From positions 248,001-312,000 of the forward strand of contig NZ_SDWV01000001.1 of assembly GCF_004137345.1 (NCBI RefSeq): a stretch of 64,000 bases of DNA, read 5' to 3'. A program made the translations under genes and the position numbers. Shown piece by piece: positions 43,553-52,805 of the stretch (positions within the stretch are counted from its first letter, which is position 1; every line of letters starts with the position of its first letter). The DNA comes from Nocardioides zhouii. GTDB taxonomy: Bacteria; Actinomycetota; Actinomycetes; Propionibacteriales; Nocardioidaceae. The notes below the pieces were generated by a model. That model did no database searches. It was given only the letters and a program-made list of their open reading frames with translations, and was not told where the DNA came from.

Positions 43553-43615
43553 GCAGTTCGAGAACCTGCGCTCACCCGTCACGCTGAGCGGGCAAGCCAA
43601 CCGTACGAACTGCCT
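43551..43615. terminator. Large inverted repeat between convergent genes, terminator-like
   Basis: AGGCAGTTCG (43551-43560) and CGAACTGCCT (43606-43615) are exact complements separated by 45 bases. The similarity extends by a few more bases on both sides. It begins in the stop codon of the frameshifted kinase gene and ends 14 bases before the stop of the SNF2 gene. A bidirectional terminator fits the convergent layout, but there is no T-run, so confidence is modest. Confidence 0.45.
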
Positions 43616-43628
43616 GCTGTAGTGCTGC

Positions 43629-45743
43629 TCAGCCGAGCTCGCGCTCCAGGGCGTCGGTCAGCAGCGTGACCAGGGCCTCGGTCTGGATGTTGGCCGACGA
43701 CGAGACCTCCTCGTCGGAGCCGTCGAGGGCGCGCGCGGCCAGGCCGGCCTTGGAGTCGATGAGCTCCGCGATCCGGGTGTCGATCGTCTGGGCGGCGATG
43801 ATCCGCCACGCCGTGACCGGGTCGCTCTGGCCGATGCGGTGCACACGGTCGATCGCCTGCGTCTGCTCGGCGTCGGTCCAGGACAGCTCGGCGAGCACGA
43901 CGTTGGACGCGACCTGGAGGTTCACGCCGACGCCGGCCGCGGCGAGGGAGCAGACCACGACCGCGACGTCGGGGTCGTTGACGAAGGAGGTGATCGCCTT
44001 CTCGCGGGCCTTGGGCGTCTGGTCGCCGCGGATCGAGACGTGCTTGAGGCCACGCTTGGTGAAGGTGTCCTCGGCGATGTCCATGACGTCGACGTGGCGG
44101 GCGAAGAAGACCACCTTGCCGACGTTGCGCGCCAGCTGGGCGGCGTAGTCGGCGGACAGGCCGGCCTTGGCGCGGCCGATGCGGCGGAACATCGAGAAGA
44201 CGTTCTCCCCCGACGTGCCGGTGTCCATCTCCTCGCGCTCCCACGTCGCGACGCGGCGTACGAGATCGTGGTCGATCCCGTCGACGACGGAGCCCGTACG
44301 ACGGGTCTCGAGCGCCGCCTTGTAGCGCTGGACGAGCCGACGCGCGAGCTCCCTCTCCGCCGAGCGGATCGAGCGGGCGTCCTCGTCGTCGAGCTCGACG
44401 GGGATGTCGGCGATCCGGCGAGCCGGGATGTCGGCGGCGACGTCGACCTTGCGACGCCGCACGATGCCCATGTCGATCACGGCCTTGCGCGCGGCGGGGT
44501 AGAACGAGTGATCGGCCGGCGTCAGGTCGGACTCCTCCAGCGACTCCATCAGGCGGGTCGTCGGCATGGTGTCGTCGATCCAGCCGAGGAACTGCCAGAT
44601 CGCGCGGAAGTCCTCGATGTCGTTGATCAGCGGCGTGCCGGTCAGCGCCATCAGCAGCGGTCGGGCGGTGCGCGCGCGCAGCCGCTCGGAGAGCTCGAGC
44701 ACGTGGCGCGAGCGCTGCGATGTCTTGTTCTTGATGAAGTGGGCCTCGTCGACGACCATGCTCTTGAAACCGAAGCTGCCGAGCCAGCCGACGTGCCGGT
44801 CGAGGATCTCGTAGTTGACGATGATGACGTCGGCGAAGGCGTCGACCTGGCCACCGTCGCCGTGGATGACGGTCGCGCGGCGGCGCGGGGTCCAGCGCTC
44901 GGTCTCGCGGGCCCAGTTGGTCTTGACGACGTTGGGGCACACGACGAGCAGCGGGAAGGCGTCGGCGGCCTGCGCGGCGAGCAGCGCCTGGGCGGTCTTG
45001 CCGAGGCCGGGCTCGTCGGCCAGCAGGAAGGTGCGGTGGCCCTCGGCGGCCGAGGCGATCATCGCCGCCTGGTGCGGCATCAGCTCGAGGCTCCCGGGGG
45101 CGTCCAGCGACGTGGGCTCGGGCAGCTCCATGCACGACGAGGCGCCGCCGAGCTCGAACGAGCGGAACAGGGGGCCGAGGAGCTCCCACGTCGACAGCCG
45201 GCCGTGCACGCGGCGGCGCTCGCGGCCGATCTCGAAGTCGGGGACCAGGAACGGGTTGGCCAGCTGGTGCTGCGCCACGGACTGCGGGATCACGCGCCGC
45301 TCGCCGACGCCGGGGCCGGACTCGTCCTCGGGCTTGGGCTCCTCGACCACAGGCTCGACGCCAGCCTTGCGCAGCATCTCCACGCGCAGGTCACGGGCGC
45401 TCTCCGTAACGACGGATTCCTCGGACAGCAGGGCGAAGAGGGACGGGTCGCGGGTCGCGGTCTTGGCGAGGATCGTCGCGATGCCGTCGAGGCGCTTGAG
45501 CTCGTCGGCCTTCTGCGGGTCGGTCAGCTCGGTCGAGGCGCGTACGTCGCCGCGGTGCTCGCGCACGAGCAGGGCGACGACCTGGAAGCGCACCCGCTGG
45601 CCGGGCGCGAGCGGGCCGCGCTGCACGGCGGACTCGAGCTCGCGGACGGCTCGCGCCAGGACGGGGACGATGCCCTCGTTGTCCTTGTGGCGGGCGTGCG
45701 CAGGGGTGCGGCGAGTGCCGCGTTGACGCTGGCGCTGGGCCAA
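43629..45743 (-). CDS. SNF2-family DEAD/DEAH-box ATPase
   Basis: The protein has about 704 residues. ADEPGLGKTAQ (Walker A), VVDEAHFIKN (DEAH box), TGTPLIND and the C-terminal helicase motif DRVHRIGQSDPV are all present. SNF2 proteins translocate on DNA and remodel protein-DNA complexes. The long N-terminus (QRQRQRGTRRTPAHARHK, then VLARAVRELESAV) is basic and helical. I chose TTG at 45743, preceded by GGGAGG at 6 bases. An open frame extends to 45932 with no clear start. Confidence 0.88.
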   Translation of the reverse strand: MAQRQRQRGTRRTPAHARHKDNEGIVPVLARAVRELESAVQRGPLAPGQRVRFQVVALLVREHRGDVRASTELTDPQKADELKRLDGIATILAKTATRDPSLFALLSEESVVTESARDLRVEMLRKAGVEPVVEEPKPEDESGPGVGERRVIPQSVAQHQLANPFLVPDFEIGRERRRVHGRLSTWELLGPLFRSFELGGASSCMELPEPTSLDAPGSLELMPHQAAMIASAAEGHRTFLLADEPGLGKTAQALLAAQAADAFPLLVVCPNVVKTNWARETERWTPRRRATVIHGDGGQVDAFADVIIVNYEILDRHVGWLGSFGFKSMVVDEAHFIKNKTSQRSRHVLELSERLRARTARPLLMALTGTPLINDIEDFRAIWQFLGWIDDTMPTTRLMESLEESDLTPADHSFYPAARKAVIDMGIVRRRKVDVAADIPARRIADIPVELDDEDARSIRSAERELARRLVQRYKAALETRRTGSVVDGIDHDLVRRVATWEREEMDTGTSGENVFSMFRRIGRAKAGLSADYAAQLARNVGKVVFFARHVDVMDIAEDTFTKRGLKHVSIRGDQTPKAREKAITSFVNDPDVAVVVCSLAAAGVGVNLQVASNVVLAELSWTDAEQTQAIDRVHRIGQSDPVTAWRIIAAQTIDTRIAELIDSKAGLAARALDGSDEEVSSSANIQTEALVTLLTDALERELG

Positions 45744-45941
45744 GGTGTCCTCCCGGGACGGAGTACGCGTCGTGGAGCAGGCGAGCCGGGCTGCCTCGGC
45801 CTGCACGCCACGGCGTGGAGGTGTGGAACGACGCGTCGTGGTCGTGGCCGGTGGATCAAGGGTGATCAGTGCGGCACGGCGTCGGGACGCTGCATCCACT
45901 GTAACCCCCGAGTGGCGGCCACCGGTAAACAACCCGCAGGT

Positions 45942-47249
45942 TCAGCGCGGCGGGCGGTGGTCGACGATGCGGCGCATCTTGCCGACGGACCGCTCGATGG
46001 AGGCCACGTCGACGACCTCGACCCCGACGCTCACGCCGATCCGGTCCTTGATCCGCTGGGTCAGCTCGGCCTGGGCCGCGGCCGCCTCCTCGGGCGACGT
46101 ACGGTCGCGGCGCTCGACGTGGACCGTCAGGGTGTCGAGGTTGCCGCTGCGGTCGAGGTGGCACTGGAAGTGCGGCGACAGCGCGGGCAGGCCGAGGACG
46201 ATCTCCTCGATCTGGGTCGGGAAGAGGTTCACCCCGCGCAGGATGATCATGTCGTCGGTGCGGCCGGTGATCTTCTCCATCCGGCGCATGCTTCGGGCGG
46301 TCCCCGGCAGCAGCCGGGAGAGGTCGCGGGTGCGGTAGCGGATGACCGGCATCGCCTGCTTGGTCAGCGTCGTGAAGACGAGCTCGCCCTCCTCGCCGTC
46401 GGGCAGTACCTCGCCGGTCACGGGGTCGATGACCTCGGGGTAGAAGTGGTCCTCCCAGACGTGCAGGCCGTCCTTGGTCTCCACGCACTCGCTCGCGACG
46501 CCGGGCCCGATCACCTCGGACAGGCCATAGATGTCGACCGCGTGCATGTCCATCCGCTCCTCGACCTCGCGGCGCATGTCGTTGGTCCACGGCTCGGCGC
46601 CGAAGATGCCGACCTTGAGCGACGTCGAGCGCGGGTCGACGCCCTGCGCCTCGAGCTCGTCGATGATCGAGAGCATGTAGGACGGCGTCACCATGATGAT
46701 GTCAGGCTCGAAGTCGAGGATCAGCTGCACCTGCCGCTGCGTCATCCCGCCCGAGACCGGCACGACCGTGCAGCCCAGGCGCTCGGCGCCCGCGTGCGCA
46801 CCCAGGCCGCCGGTGAACAGGCCGTACCCGTAGGCGTTGTGCAGGATCATCCCGCGCCGCCCGCCCGCAGCCCGGATCGAGCGGGCGACCACGTCGGCCC
46901 ACATGTCGAGGTCGTCGCGGGTGTAGCCGACGACGGTCGGCTTGCCGGTCGTACCGCTCGACGCGTGGAGGCGTACGACGTCCTCGCGGGGCACCGCGAA
47001 CATCCCGAACGGGTAGTTGTCGCGCAGCGTCGCCTTGGTCGTGAACGGCAGCCGCGCGAGGTCGGCCAGCGAGGCGATGTCGTCGGGGTGGACCGAAGCC
47101 TCGTCGAACGCCTGCCGGTAGTGGTCGACGTGGTCGTAGGCGTGGCGCACCGACCACTGCAGCCGCGCGAGCTGCAGCGCACGCAGCTCCTCGACGGGAG
47201 CAGTCTCGACCGGGTCCAGGTCGCCGGGCCGGGGGCTGAGGTCGTGCAC
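45942..47249 (-). CDS. paaK: Phenylacetate-CoA ligase
   Basis: PaaK makes phenylacetyl-CoA from phenylacetate, CoA and ATP. The AMP-binding motif LHASSGTTGKPTVVGYT is clear, with VSGGMTQRQVQLI, GIFGAEPWT, and the C-terminal GRTDDMIILRGVNLFPTQIEE. The length of 435 residues is typical. The start is GTG at 47249 with AAAGGA 6 bases upstream. It diverges from its TetR regulator gene and lies beside the paaABCDE cluster. Confidence 0.95.
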   Translation of the reverse strand: MHDLSPRPGDLDPVETAPVEELRALQLARLQWSVRHAYDHVDHYRQAFDEASVHPDDIASLADLARLPFTTKATLRDNYPFGMFAVPREDVVRLHASSGTTGKPTVVGYTRDDLDMWADVVARSIRAAGGRRGMILHNAYGYGLFTGGLGAHAGAERLGCTVVPVSGGMTQRQVQLILDFEPDIIMVTPSYMLSIIDELEAQGVDPRSTSLKVGIFGAEPWTNDMRREVEERMDMHAVDIYGLSEVIGPGVASECVETKDGLHVWEDHFYPEVIDPVTGEVLPDGEEGELVFTTLTKQAMPVIRYRTRDLSRLLPGTARSMRRMEKITGRTDDMIILRGVNLFPTQIEEIVLGLPALSPHFQCHLDRSGNLDTLTVHVERRDRTSPEEAAAAQAELTQRIKDRIGVSVGVEVVDVASIERSVGKMRRIVDHRPPR

Positions 47250-47300
47250 GGTGTGTCCTTTGATCGGTGGCCGGGTGGTCGGTCGTGAGAACGTTCATCC

Positions 47301-47894
47301 ATGTCAGAGCGCGTACGTCGCGGCCGGCCGGGCCACGACCAGCAGTCCGTCCTCCGGGTCGCGATCGAGCTCTTCAACCGACAAGGCTACGACGCCACGA
47401 GCATGGGCGACCTGGCCCGCGAGCTCGGCCTGACCAAGTCGGCGATCTACCACCACGTGCCGAGCAAGGAGCACCTCCTCGAGCGGGCGCTGGACGAGGC
47501 CCTGGACGAGCTCACTGCCGCGCTGGACGCCGTACGTGCCGACGCCTCGGCCACCCCCGAGCAGCGGCTGCGCTCCGCCGTCCGGAGCAGCGTGGTGGTC
47601 CTCGCCGGGCACCTGCCGGCAGTGACCCTGCTGCTGCGGGTCCGCGGCAACACCCCCGCCGAGAAGACGGCCCTCGCGCGTCGCCGCGAGATCGACCACC
47701 GGCTGGCCGAGATGGTCCGCGAGGCCGCCGACGCCGGCGCCATCCGCGACGACGTCGACCCCCTGCTGACCAGCCGGCTGCTCTTCGGGATGGTGAACTC
47801 GATGACCGAGTGGCTGCGGCCCGAGACCGATGTCGAGCAGCTGGCGGACACCGTGACTACCCTTGCTTTCGACGGACTGATGCGGCACGACTGA
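47301..47894 (+). CDS. paaR: TetR-family regulator of the phenylacetate cluster (PaaR-like)
   Basis: The 197-residue protein has the TetR helix-turn-helix ATSMGDLARELGLTKSAIYHHVPSKEHLL (about 33-61). It is divergent from paaK and close to paaA-E/paaZ, the expected position for PaaR, the phenylacetyl-CoA-responsive repressor of actinobacteria. The palindrome GACCGATCGGTC at 52727-52738 upstream of paaA and paaZ is a plausible site for it. Confidence 0.85.
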   Translation: MSERVRRGRPGHDQQSVLRVAIELFNRQGYDATSMGDLARELGLTKSAIYHHVPSKEHLLERALDEALDELTAALDAVRADASATPEQRLRSAVRSSVVVLAGHLPAVTLLLRVRGNTPAEKTALARRREIDHRLAEMVREAADAGAIRDDVDPLLTSRLLFGMVNSMTEWLRPETDVEQLADTVTTLAFDGLMRHD

Positions 47895-47914
47895 ACGACT
47901 CGGGGGACGACGGG

Positions 47915-48942
47915 GTGAGACGCAGCCATGCCCTGCTCACCGGGCTGCTGACGGCGGTGACGATGGCACTGACCGGCCTGTCCGTCGTCGCGGCCCCGCC
48001 CGCGGTCGCCGCCGACACGTTCCAGGGCAACGTGGAGGAGATCGTGTCGCCGCGCCGGGCCAGGTCCGCGTCGCCGGCTGGATGTTCGACGACGACGTGC
48101 CGACCACTTCGATCAGCTATCACGTCTACGTCGGGGGCGGCCCCGGGGACCCGAACGCCATCGGCTTCAACATGGGGCTGGCCGCCGTCCAGCGCGACGA
48201 CGTGGCCCGCAACTACCCGCACGCCGGTCCCTTCCACGGCTTCGGCGGCACGGTCGAGGTCCCGCTGCGAGGCAGCCAGCCGGTCTACGTGTTCGCCATC
48301 AACGGCGGTGGCCCGACCGACGTCAACCAGCTCATGGGTGCCGGGACGGTCAACATCTCGAACCCGTTGCCCGAGACCACGATCACCTCTGGACCACCCG
48401 CGCAGGGCACCAGCCCCACCGTGAGGTTCGGATTCACCGCCAACGAGGCGAGCACCTTCCTGTGCCGCATCGACCAGGCGGCGTGGTCGGCCTGCTCGAG
48501 CCCGTACGTCACGACTGTCTCCACCTACGGACCCCACTCGTTCCAGGTCTACGCCACAGACACCGAGGGGGCGGCCGACCCGAGCCCGGCGTCGTACGCC
48601 TTCACCGTCGCCGCGCCACCGCCTCCGCCAGCGCCCCCGCCGGTCGTCGACCCCACTCCCCCACCGCCGCCACCACCCACGCCGACCATCACCCTCGAGC
48701 TGAGGGCGGTGAAGAAGAAGTCGCGACTGCGGGTCGACATCGGACCGGACCTCGATCCGTCGAACTACCGCTTCACTGTCCAGCGCCGCGCCGACGGCAG
48801 GTGGCGGACCGTGAAGCGGACGCAGACCCTCGGCGCGCAGGACGTCTCGATCATCAACCTGCCGAGCGGGCGCTACCGCGTCGTGGTGCCGCGCCAGCAC
48901 GACCTGGCCGGCACGCGCGCCGAGGCGCGGCTGCGCCGCTAG
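47915..48942 (+). pseudogene. Frameshifted secreted beta-rich protein
   Basis: The GTG at 47915 begins a signal peptide (LLTGLLTAVTMALTGLSVVAAPPAVAA). The frame then breaks after VEEIVSP at about 48051. A one-base insertion would give APGQVRVAGWMFDDD, a repeat typical of Nocardioides surface proteins, and would join the long downstream frame. That frame holds Ig-like segments (FLCRIDQAAWSACSSPY, PHSFQVYATD), a proline-rich linker and a basic C-terminal domain. The TAG stop at 48940-48942 shares CTAG with the stop of paaE. This is either a recent frameshift or sequence error. Confidence 0.75.
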
Positions 48943-50006
48943 GCGTCGAAGTCGACGGTGACCGCGTCGCTGACGGGGTACGTCTGGCAGGTCAGCACGA
49001 ACTGCTGCTCGACCTCGGCGGGCTCGAGGGCGTAGTTGCGCACCATCTCGACCTCGCCGTCGACGACCTTCGCCCGGCAGGTGCCGCAGACGCCGCCCTT
49101 GCACGCGAACGGCAGGTCGCTGCGCACGGCCTGCGCGGAGTCGAGCACCGTCGTGTCGCGCGCCATCGGCGTGGTCGTCGTACGTCCGTCGAGCACGACG
49201 GTGACCTCGCTCGTGACGCCCTCGACCACCCGGTCGGCGTGCCGCAGCGTCGGCGGCGGCTCGTCGACGAAGAACAGCTCGAAGTGGACCTTCTCCTGCG
49301 CGACGCCGAGCTCCTCGAGCACCGTACGGGCATCCTGGATGAGTCCCAGCGGACCGCACAGCCACACGTGGTCGATCGCGGCGAGCGGCACCTTGATCGG
49401 CAGCAGCCGGCGGAGCCGATCGGCGTCGAGCCGGCCGGAGAACAGCTCGACGTCACGCGGCTCGCGGGAGAGCACGTGGACCAGGTCGAAGCGCGGCCCG
49501 TGCAGGTTCTTGAGGTCGCCGAGCTCCTCGGCGAACATCACCGACGTCGTCTCGCGGTTGCCGTAGAGCATCGTGACGGTGCTGGCGGGGTTGGCGAGCA
49601 CCGAGGCGGCGATCGACAGCATCGGCGTGATCCCGGAGCCCGCGGCGATGCAGAGGTGCCGGCCGGGGCTGCCCGGGTCGGCGCGGAAGCTGCCGGAGGG
49701 CTCGGCCACCTCGACGGTCTCCCCTGGCTCGACCTGGTGGATCAGCCACGAGGAGAACATCCCGTCGGGGATCTCGCGTACGCCGATGCGTGGGGCGGCG
49801 CCGGCGGGTGCGCAGATCGAGTACGTGCGGCGGTGCTCCACGCCGTCGACGACCCGGCGCAGGGTCAGCGACTCCCCCGGCTCGAAGTCGAAGAGCTCGC
49901 GCAGGTCGTCGGGCACGTCGAAGGTGACGGCGGCCGAGTCGTCGGTCAGCGGCTCGACGTCGCGCACGGTGAGCCGGTGGAAGGCCTGACCTTGACGGGG
50001 TGCCAC
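48939..50006 (-). CDS. paaE: Phenylacetyl-CoA epoxidase reductase subunit PaaE
   Basis: PaaE supplies electrons to the PaaABC epoxidase. The FAD domain has RRTYSICAPAG, the NAD domain has LCIAAGSGITPMLSIA and VWLCGPLGLI, and the C-terminal plant-type 2Fe-2S ferredoxin has CKGGVCGTCRAKV with a last Cys in LTCQTYP. The order FNR-like then ferredoxin and the 355-residue length are standard. It is the last gene of the leftward paaABCDE operon, four bases after paaD. Confidence 0.96.
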   Translation of the reverse strand: MAPRQGQAFHRLTVRDVEPLTDDSAAVTFDVPDDLRELFDFEPGESLTLRRVVDGVEHRRTYSICAPAGAAPRIGVREIPDGMFSSWLIHQVEPGETVEVAEPSGSFRADPGSPGRHLCIAAGSGITPMLSIAASVLANPASTVTMLYGNRETTSVMFAEELGDLKNLHGPRFDLVHVLSREPRDVELFSGRLDADRLRRLLPIKVPLAAIDHVWLCGPLGLIQDARTVLEELGVAQEKVHFELFFVDEPPPTLRHADRVVEGVTSEVTVVLDGRTTTTPMARDTTVLDSAQAVRSDLPFACKGGVCGTCRAKVVDGEVEMVRNYALEPAEVEQQFVLTCQTYPVSDAVTVDFDA

Positions 50007-50010
50007 GGCC

Positions 50011-50505
50011 TCAGATCTCCTTGACGTGGTCGAAGGGCTCGAGGCAGTCGCAGCAGCGGTACTGCGCCTTGCAGGCCGTCGAGCCGAACTCCGAGACCAG
50101 CTCGGTCGCGGGCGAGCCGCACTGCGGGCAGCGCACCTGCCGAGCGGTGGGGCTGAGGGTCAGCGGGATCGGGCCCGTGGTCGACGGCGCGGGGCCGGGC
50201 GGCGAGATGCCGGCGGCGGCCAGTGCGGCACGGCCCGTCGGCGTGATCCAGTCGGTCGTCCAGGGCGGGTCGAGGCTGACGCGCACCTCGACGCGGTCGA
50301 ACCCGGCGCCGCTCAGCTCGCGTACGAGGTCGTCGCGCATCGCCGCCATCGCAGGGCAGCCGGAGTACGTCGGGGTGATGTCGACGACCACGTGGGAGCT
50401 GCCGACCACCTCGACGTCGCGCAGCACGCCCAGGTCGGCGAGCGACAGCATCGGCAGCTCGGGGTCGGTGACCCGCTCGGCGATCCTCCTCGCGCGATTC
50501 ACCAC
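50011..50505 (-). CDS. paaD: Phenylacetyl-CoA epoxidase maturation protein PaaD
   Basis: The 164-residue protein has the DUF59/MIP18-like domain (ERVTDPELPMLSLADLGVLRDVEV, PTYSGCPAM) and a C-terminal zinc ribbon VRCPQCGSPA with CKAQYRCCDC. PaaD is thought to help assemble the metal or Fe-S centre of the epoxidase. Its start codons GTG-GTG overlap the paaC end by 7 bases. Confidence 0.95.
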   Translation of the reverse strand: MVNRARRIAERVTDPELPMLSLADLGVLRDVEVVGSSHVVVDITPTYSGCPAMAAMRDDLVRELSGAGFDRVEVRVSLDPPWTTDWITPTGRAALAAAGISPPGPAPSTTGPIPLTLSPTARQVRCPQCGSPATELVSEFGSTACKAQYRCCDCLEPFDHVKEI

Positions 50506-51455
50506 TGCCCCCGCAGGTGCGCGCGGGCCACGGACTGCATCTCGGCGAGCATCCGGCTCAGCGGCTCACCGTGCATGCCGTCGCGGCCGGTCTTGCCGAG
50601 CACGCCCGAGCGGCGCGGTGCCTGCGACGGCTCGACGTCCGCCGCGGTGAAGACCTGGTCGAGGACCGCCTCGGCCGCCTCACGCACCGACGCCGGGTCG
50701 ACCCCGACGCCCGCCTCGGCAGCGGCCGCCTCGACCGGGTGGGTGTCGAACAACTCGGGCCACAGCGGCCAGAGGCTGTCGAGCGCAGTGATCAGCCGGG
50801 TGCGGGACTCGTCGGTCCCACGTGCCAGCGTGACGAACCACCGCGCGGCGTAGTCGCGGTGGTAGGCCAGCTCCTTGACGCCCTTGGCGGCGACGGCGGA
50901 CAGCACGTGGTCCCGGCTCTCGCGGAGCTTCTCGAAGGTGGCGAGGCGCCAGACCGAGAAGAGCAGCACGCGCACGGTGGCCTCGGCGAAGTCGCCGTTG
51001 ACGACCTCGGCGAAGCGGACGTTGCGGAACTCGTGGGCCTCGCGGAAGAAGGCCAGCGCGTCCTCGGGCGGCGCGGGCGAGCCCTCGGGGAGTGGGGGGA
51101 CGGCGGACTCGTCGGCCTTGGCGGCCCGCGCGAGCAGCAGCCGCGCCTGGCCGAGCAGGTCGAGCGCGATGTTGGACAGCGCGATGTCGTCCTCGAGGTC
51201 GGGCGCGTTGCTCGTCCATTCCGCGATGCGGTGCGACATGACGAGCGAGTCGTCGCCCAGCATCAGGGCGTACGTCGACAGGGTGACCGCGTCGACGCCC
51301 TCGGGGATGGTCGTGTCGACTCCCGCGAGCGGGTCCTCGCCAAATCCAATTGACTCAGTGGCGGTGCCGAAGGCCCAGTGGGCGTCGTTGACGAGCAGGC
51401 CGCTGTAGGCGCTGTCGTGCTCGTCCTCGGGAGAGGTGTGGATGTGGTCAGCCAT
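50499..51455 (-). CDS. paaC: Phenylacetyl-CoA epoxidase structural subunit PaaC
   Basis: PaaC forms the heterodimer with PaaA in the ring-1,2-epoxidase. It is a helical ferritin-like protein with LSTYALMLGDDSLVMSHRIAEWTSNAPDLEDDIALSNIALDLLGQARL and ELAYHRDYAARWFVTLARGTDES. The 318-residue length is usual, with an N-terminal extension. The ATG at 51455 overlaps the paaB TGA by one base (TGATG). Confidence 0.95.
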   Translation of the reverse strand: MADHIHTSPEDEHDSAYSGLLVNDAHWAFGTATESIGFGEDPLAGVDTTIPEGVDAVTLSTYALMLGDDSLVMSHRIAEWTSNAPDLEDDIALSNIALDLLGQARLLLARAAKADESAVPPLPEGSPAPPEDALAFFREAHEFRNVRFAEVVNGDFAEATVRVLLFSVWRLATFEKLRESRDHVLSAVAAKGVKELAYHRDYAARWFVTLARGTDESRTRLITALDSLWPLWPELFDTHPVEAAAAEAGVGVDPASVREAAEAVLDQVFTAADVEPSQAPRRSGVLGKTGRDGMHGEPLSRMLAEMQSVARAHLRGQW

Positions 51456-51748
51456 CACATGTGAGGAACGTTGTCGGGGATGTCGTAGAACGTCGGGTGG
51501 CGGTAGACCTTGTCGCCGCTCGGCGCGAACATCGGGTCCTTCTCGTCGGGGCTCGACGCGGTGATCGCGTCGGCGCGCACCACCCAGATGCTCACGCCCT
51601 CGTTGCGGCGGGTGTAGACGTCGCGGGCGTGCAGCAACGCCATCCGGTCGTCGGCCGCGTGCAGCGAACCGACGTGCACGTGGTTGAGCCCGCGCTTGCC
51701 GCGCACGAACACCTCGTAGAGCGGCCACTCGGGCTCGACGGTGCTCAC
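51455..51748 (-). CDS. paaB: Phenylacetyl-CoA epoxidase subunit PaaB
   Basis: The 97-residue protein matches Paa[46 protein letters not shown] and [18 protein letters not shown]. PaaB is a small subunit that bridges the PaaAC core. The GTG start at 51748 overlaps the paaA stop by GTGA. Confidence 0.95.
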   Translation of the reverse strand: MSTVEPEWPLYEVFVRGKRGLNHVHVGSLHAADDRMALLHARDVYTRRNEGVSIWVVRADAITASSPDEKDPMFAPSGDKVYRHPTFYDIPDNVPHM

Positions 51749-52692
51749 GACGCGGCCTGCTTCGCGGCGTACGCCGTCGCGGCCTCGCGCACCCAGGCGC
51801 CGTCCTCGTGGGCGCGGCGCCGGTGGGCCATCCGCTGGGCGTTGCAGGGACCGTTGCCCTTCACGCCCTCCATGAACTCCTCCCAATCGGGCTGGCCGAA
51901 GTCGTGGTGGCCGCGCTCCTCGTTCCAGATCAGCTCGGGGTCGGGCAGGGTCACGCCCAGGGCCTCGGCCTGAGGCACGGACATGTCGACGAACTTCTGG
52001 CGCAGCTCGTCGTTGGTGTTGCGCTTGATGCCCCACGCCATCGACTGAGCGGTGTTGGGCGAGTCGGCGTCGGGCGGGCCGAACATCATCAGCGCCGGCC
52101 ACCAGAACCGGTTCACCGACTCCTGCACCATCGCGCGCTGCTCGTCGGTGCCGCGCATCATCGTGGCAAGGAGCTCGTAGCCCTGGCGCTGGTGGAAGGA
52201 CTCCTCCTTGCACACCCGGATCATCGCGCGGCCGTACGGCCCGTAGGACGTGCGGCACAGCGGCACCTGGTTGCAGATCGCGGCGCCGTCGACCAGCCAG
52301 CCGATCGTGCCGACGTCGGCGTACGACAGCGTCGGGTAGTTGAAGATCGAGGAGTACTTCTGGCGCCCCGAGATCAGCATCTCGGTCAGCTCGAGGCGGG
52401 AGACGCCGAGCGTCTCGGCCGCTGAGTAGAGGTAGAGGCCATGCCCGGCCTCGTCCTGCACCTTGGCGAGCAGGATCGCCTTGCGGCGCAGGCTGGGCGC
52501 GCGGCTGATCCAGTTGCCCTCGGGCTGCATGCCGATGATCTCGCTGTGGGCGTGCTGCGCGATCTGCCGCACGAGGGTCTTGCGATAGCCCTCGGGCATC
52601 CAGTCGCGCGGCTCGATGCGGTCGTTGCGCGCGATCGTCGCCTCGAAGTGGCGCTCGAGCACGTCGTCGGGAGCATGGTCCGTGAGCGTCAT
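51745..52692 (-). CDS. paaA: Phenylacetyl-CoA epoxidase catalytic subunit PaaA
   Basis: PaaA is the diiron subunit that epoxidises the aromatic ring of phenylacetyl-CoA. It has [41 protein letters not shown] with the E-x2-H metal ligands, and [18 protein letters not shown] with the second pair. The 315-residue length is standard. It is the first gene of the leftward operon and diverges from paaZ across the palindrome at 52727-52738. Confidence 0.97.
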   Translation of the reverse strand: MTLTDHAPDDVLERHFEATIARNDRIEPRDWMPEGYRKTLVRQIAQHAHSEIIGMQPEGNWISRAPSLRRKAILLAKVQDEAGHGLYLYSAAETLGVSRLELTEMLISGRQKYSSIFNYPTLSYADVGTIGWLVDGAAICNQVPLCRTSYGPYGRAMIRVCKEESFHQRQGYELLATMMRGTDEQRAMVQESVNRFWWPALMMFGPPDADSPNTAQSMAWGIKRNTNDELRQKFVDMSVPQAEALGVTLPDPELIWNEERGHHDFGQPDWEEFMEGVKGNGPCNAQRMAHRRRAHEDGAWVREAATAYAAKQAAS

Positions 52693-52726
52693 CTGGCCTC
52701 ACTCGTTCGGTGGAGTGACATTTACT

Positions 52727-52738
52727 GACCGATCGGTC
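52727..52738. promoter_or_regulatory. Palindromic operator between paaA and paaZ
   Basis: GACCGATCGGTC is a perfect 12-base palindrome, and the flanks ACT and TGGT add partial symmetry. It lies 35 bases before the paaA start and 68 bases before the paaZ start. It resembles sites bound by TetR-type PaaR regulators of actinobacteria. One site could control both directions. Confidence 0.7.
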
Positions 52739-52805
52739 TGGTATTAGTGTGTCACCAGCCACTCTGGCACGCAAACACCTGCCTGAACATCCAAGGGAGA
52801 CACCC

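Noticed and set aside
43551..43615. Ends of an insertion sequence
   Set aside because: The inverted arms are only 45 bases apart with no transposase gene between them and no flanking target duplication.
43839..47288. Long plus-strand open frame of over 1100 codons
   Set aside because: It is antisense to the SNF2 and paaK genes, which have clear catalytic motifs. Its composition is that of a GC-driven shadow.
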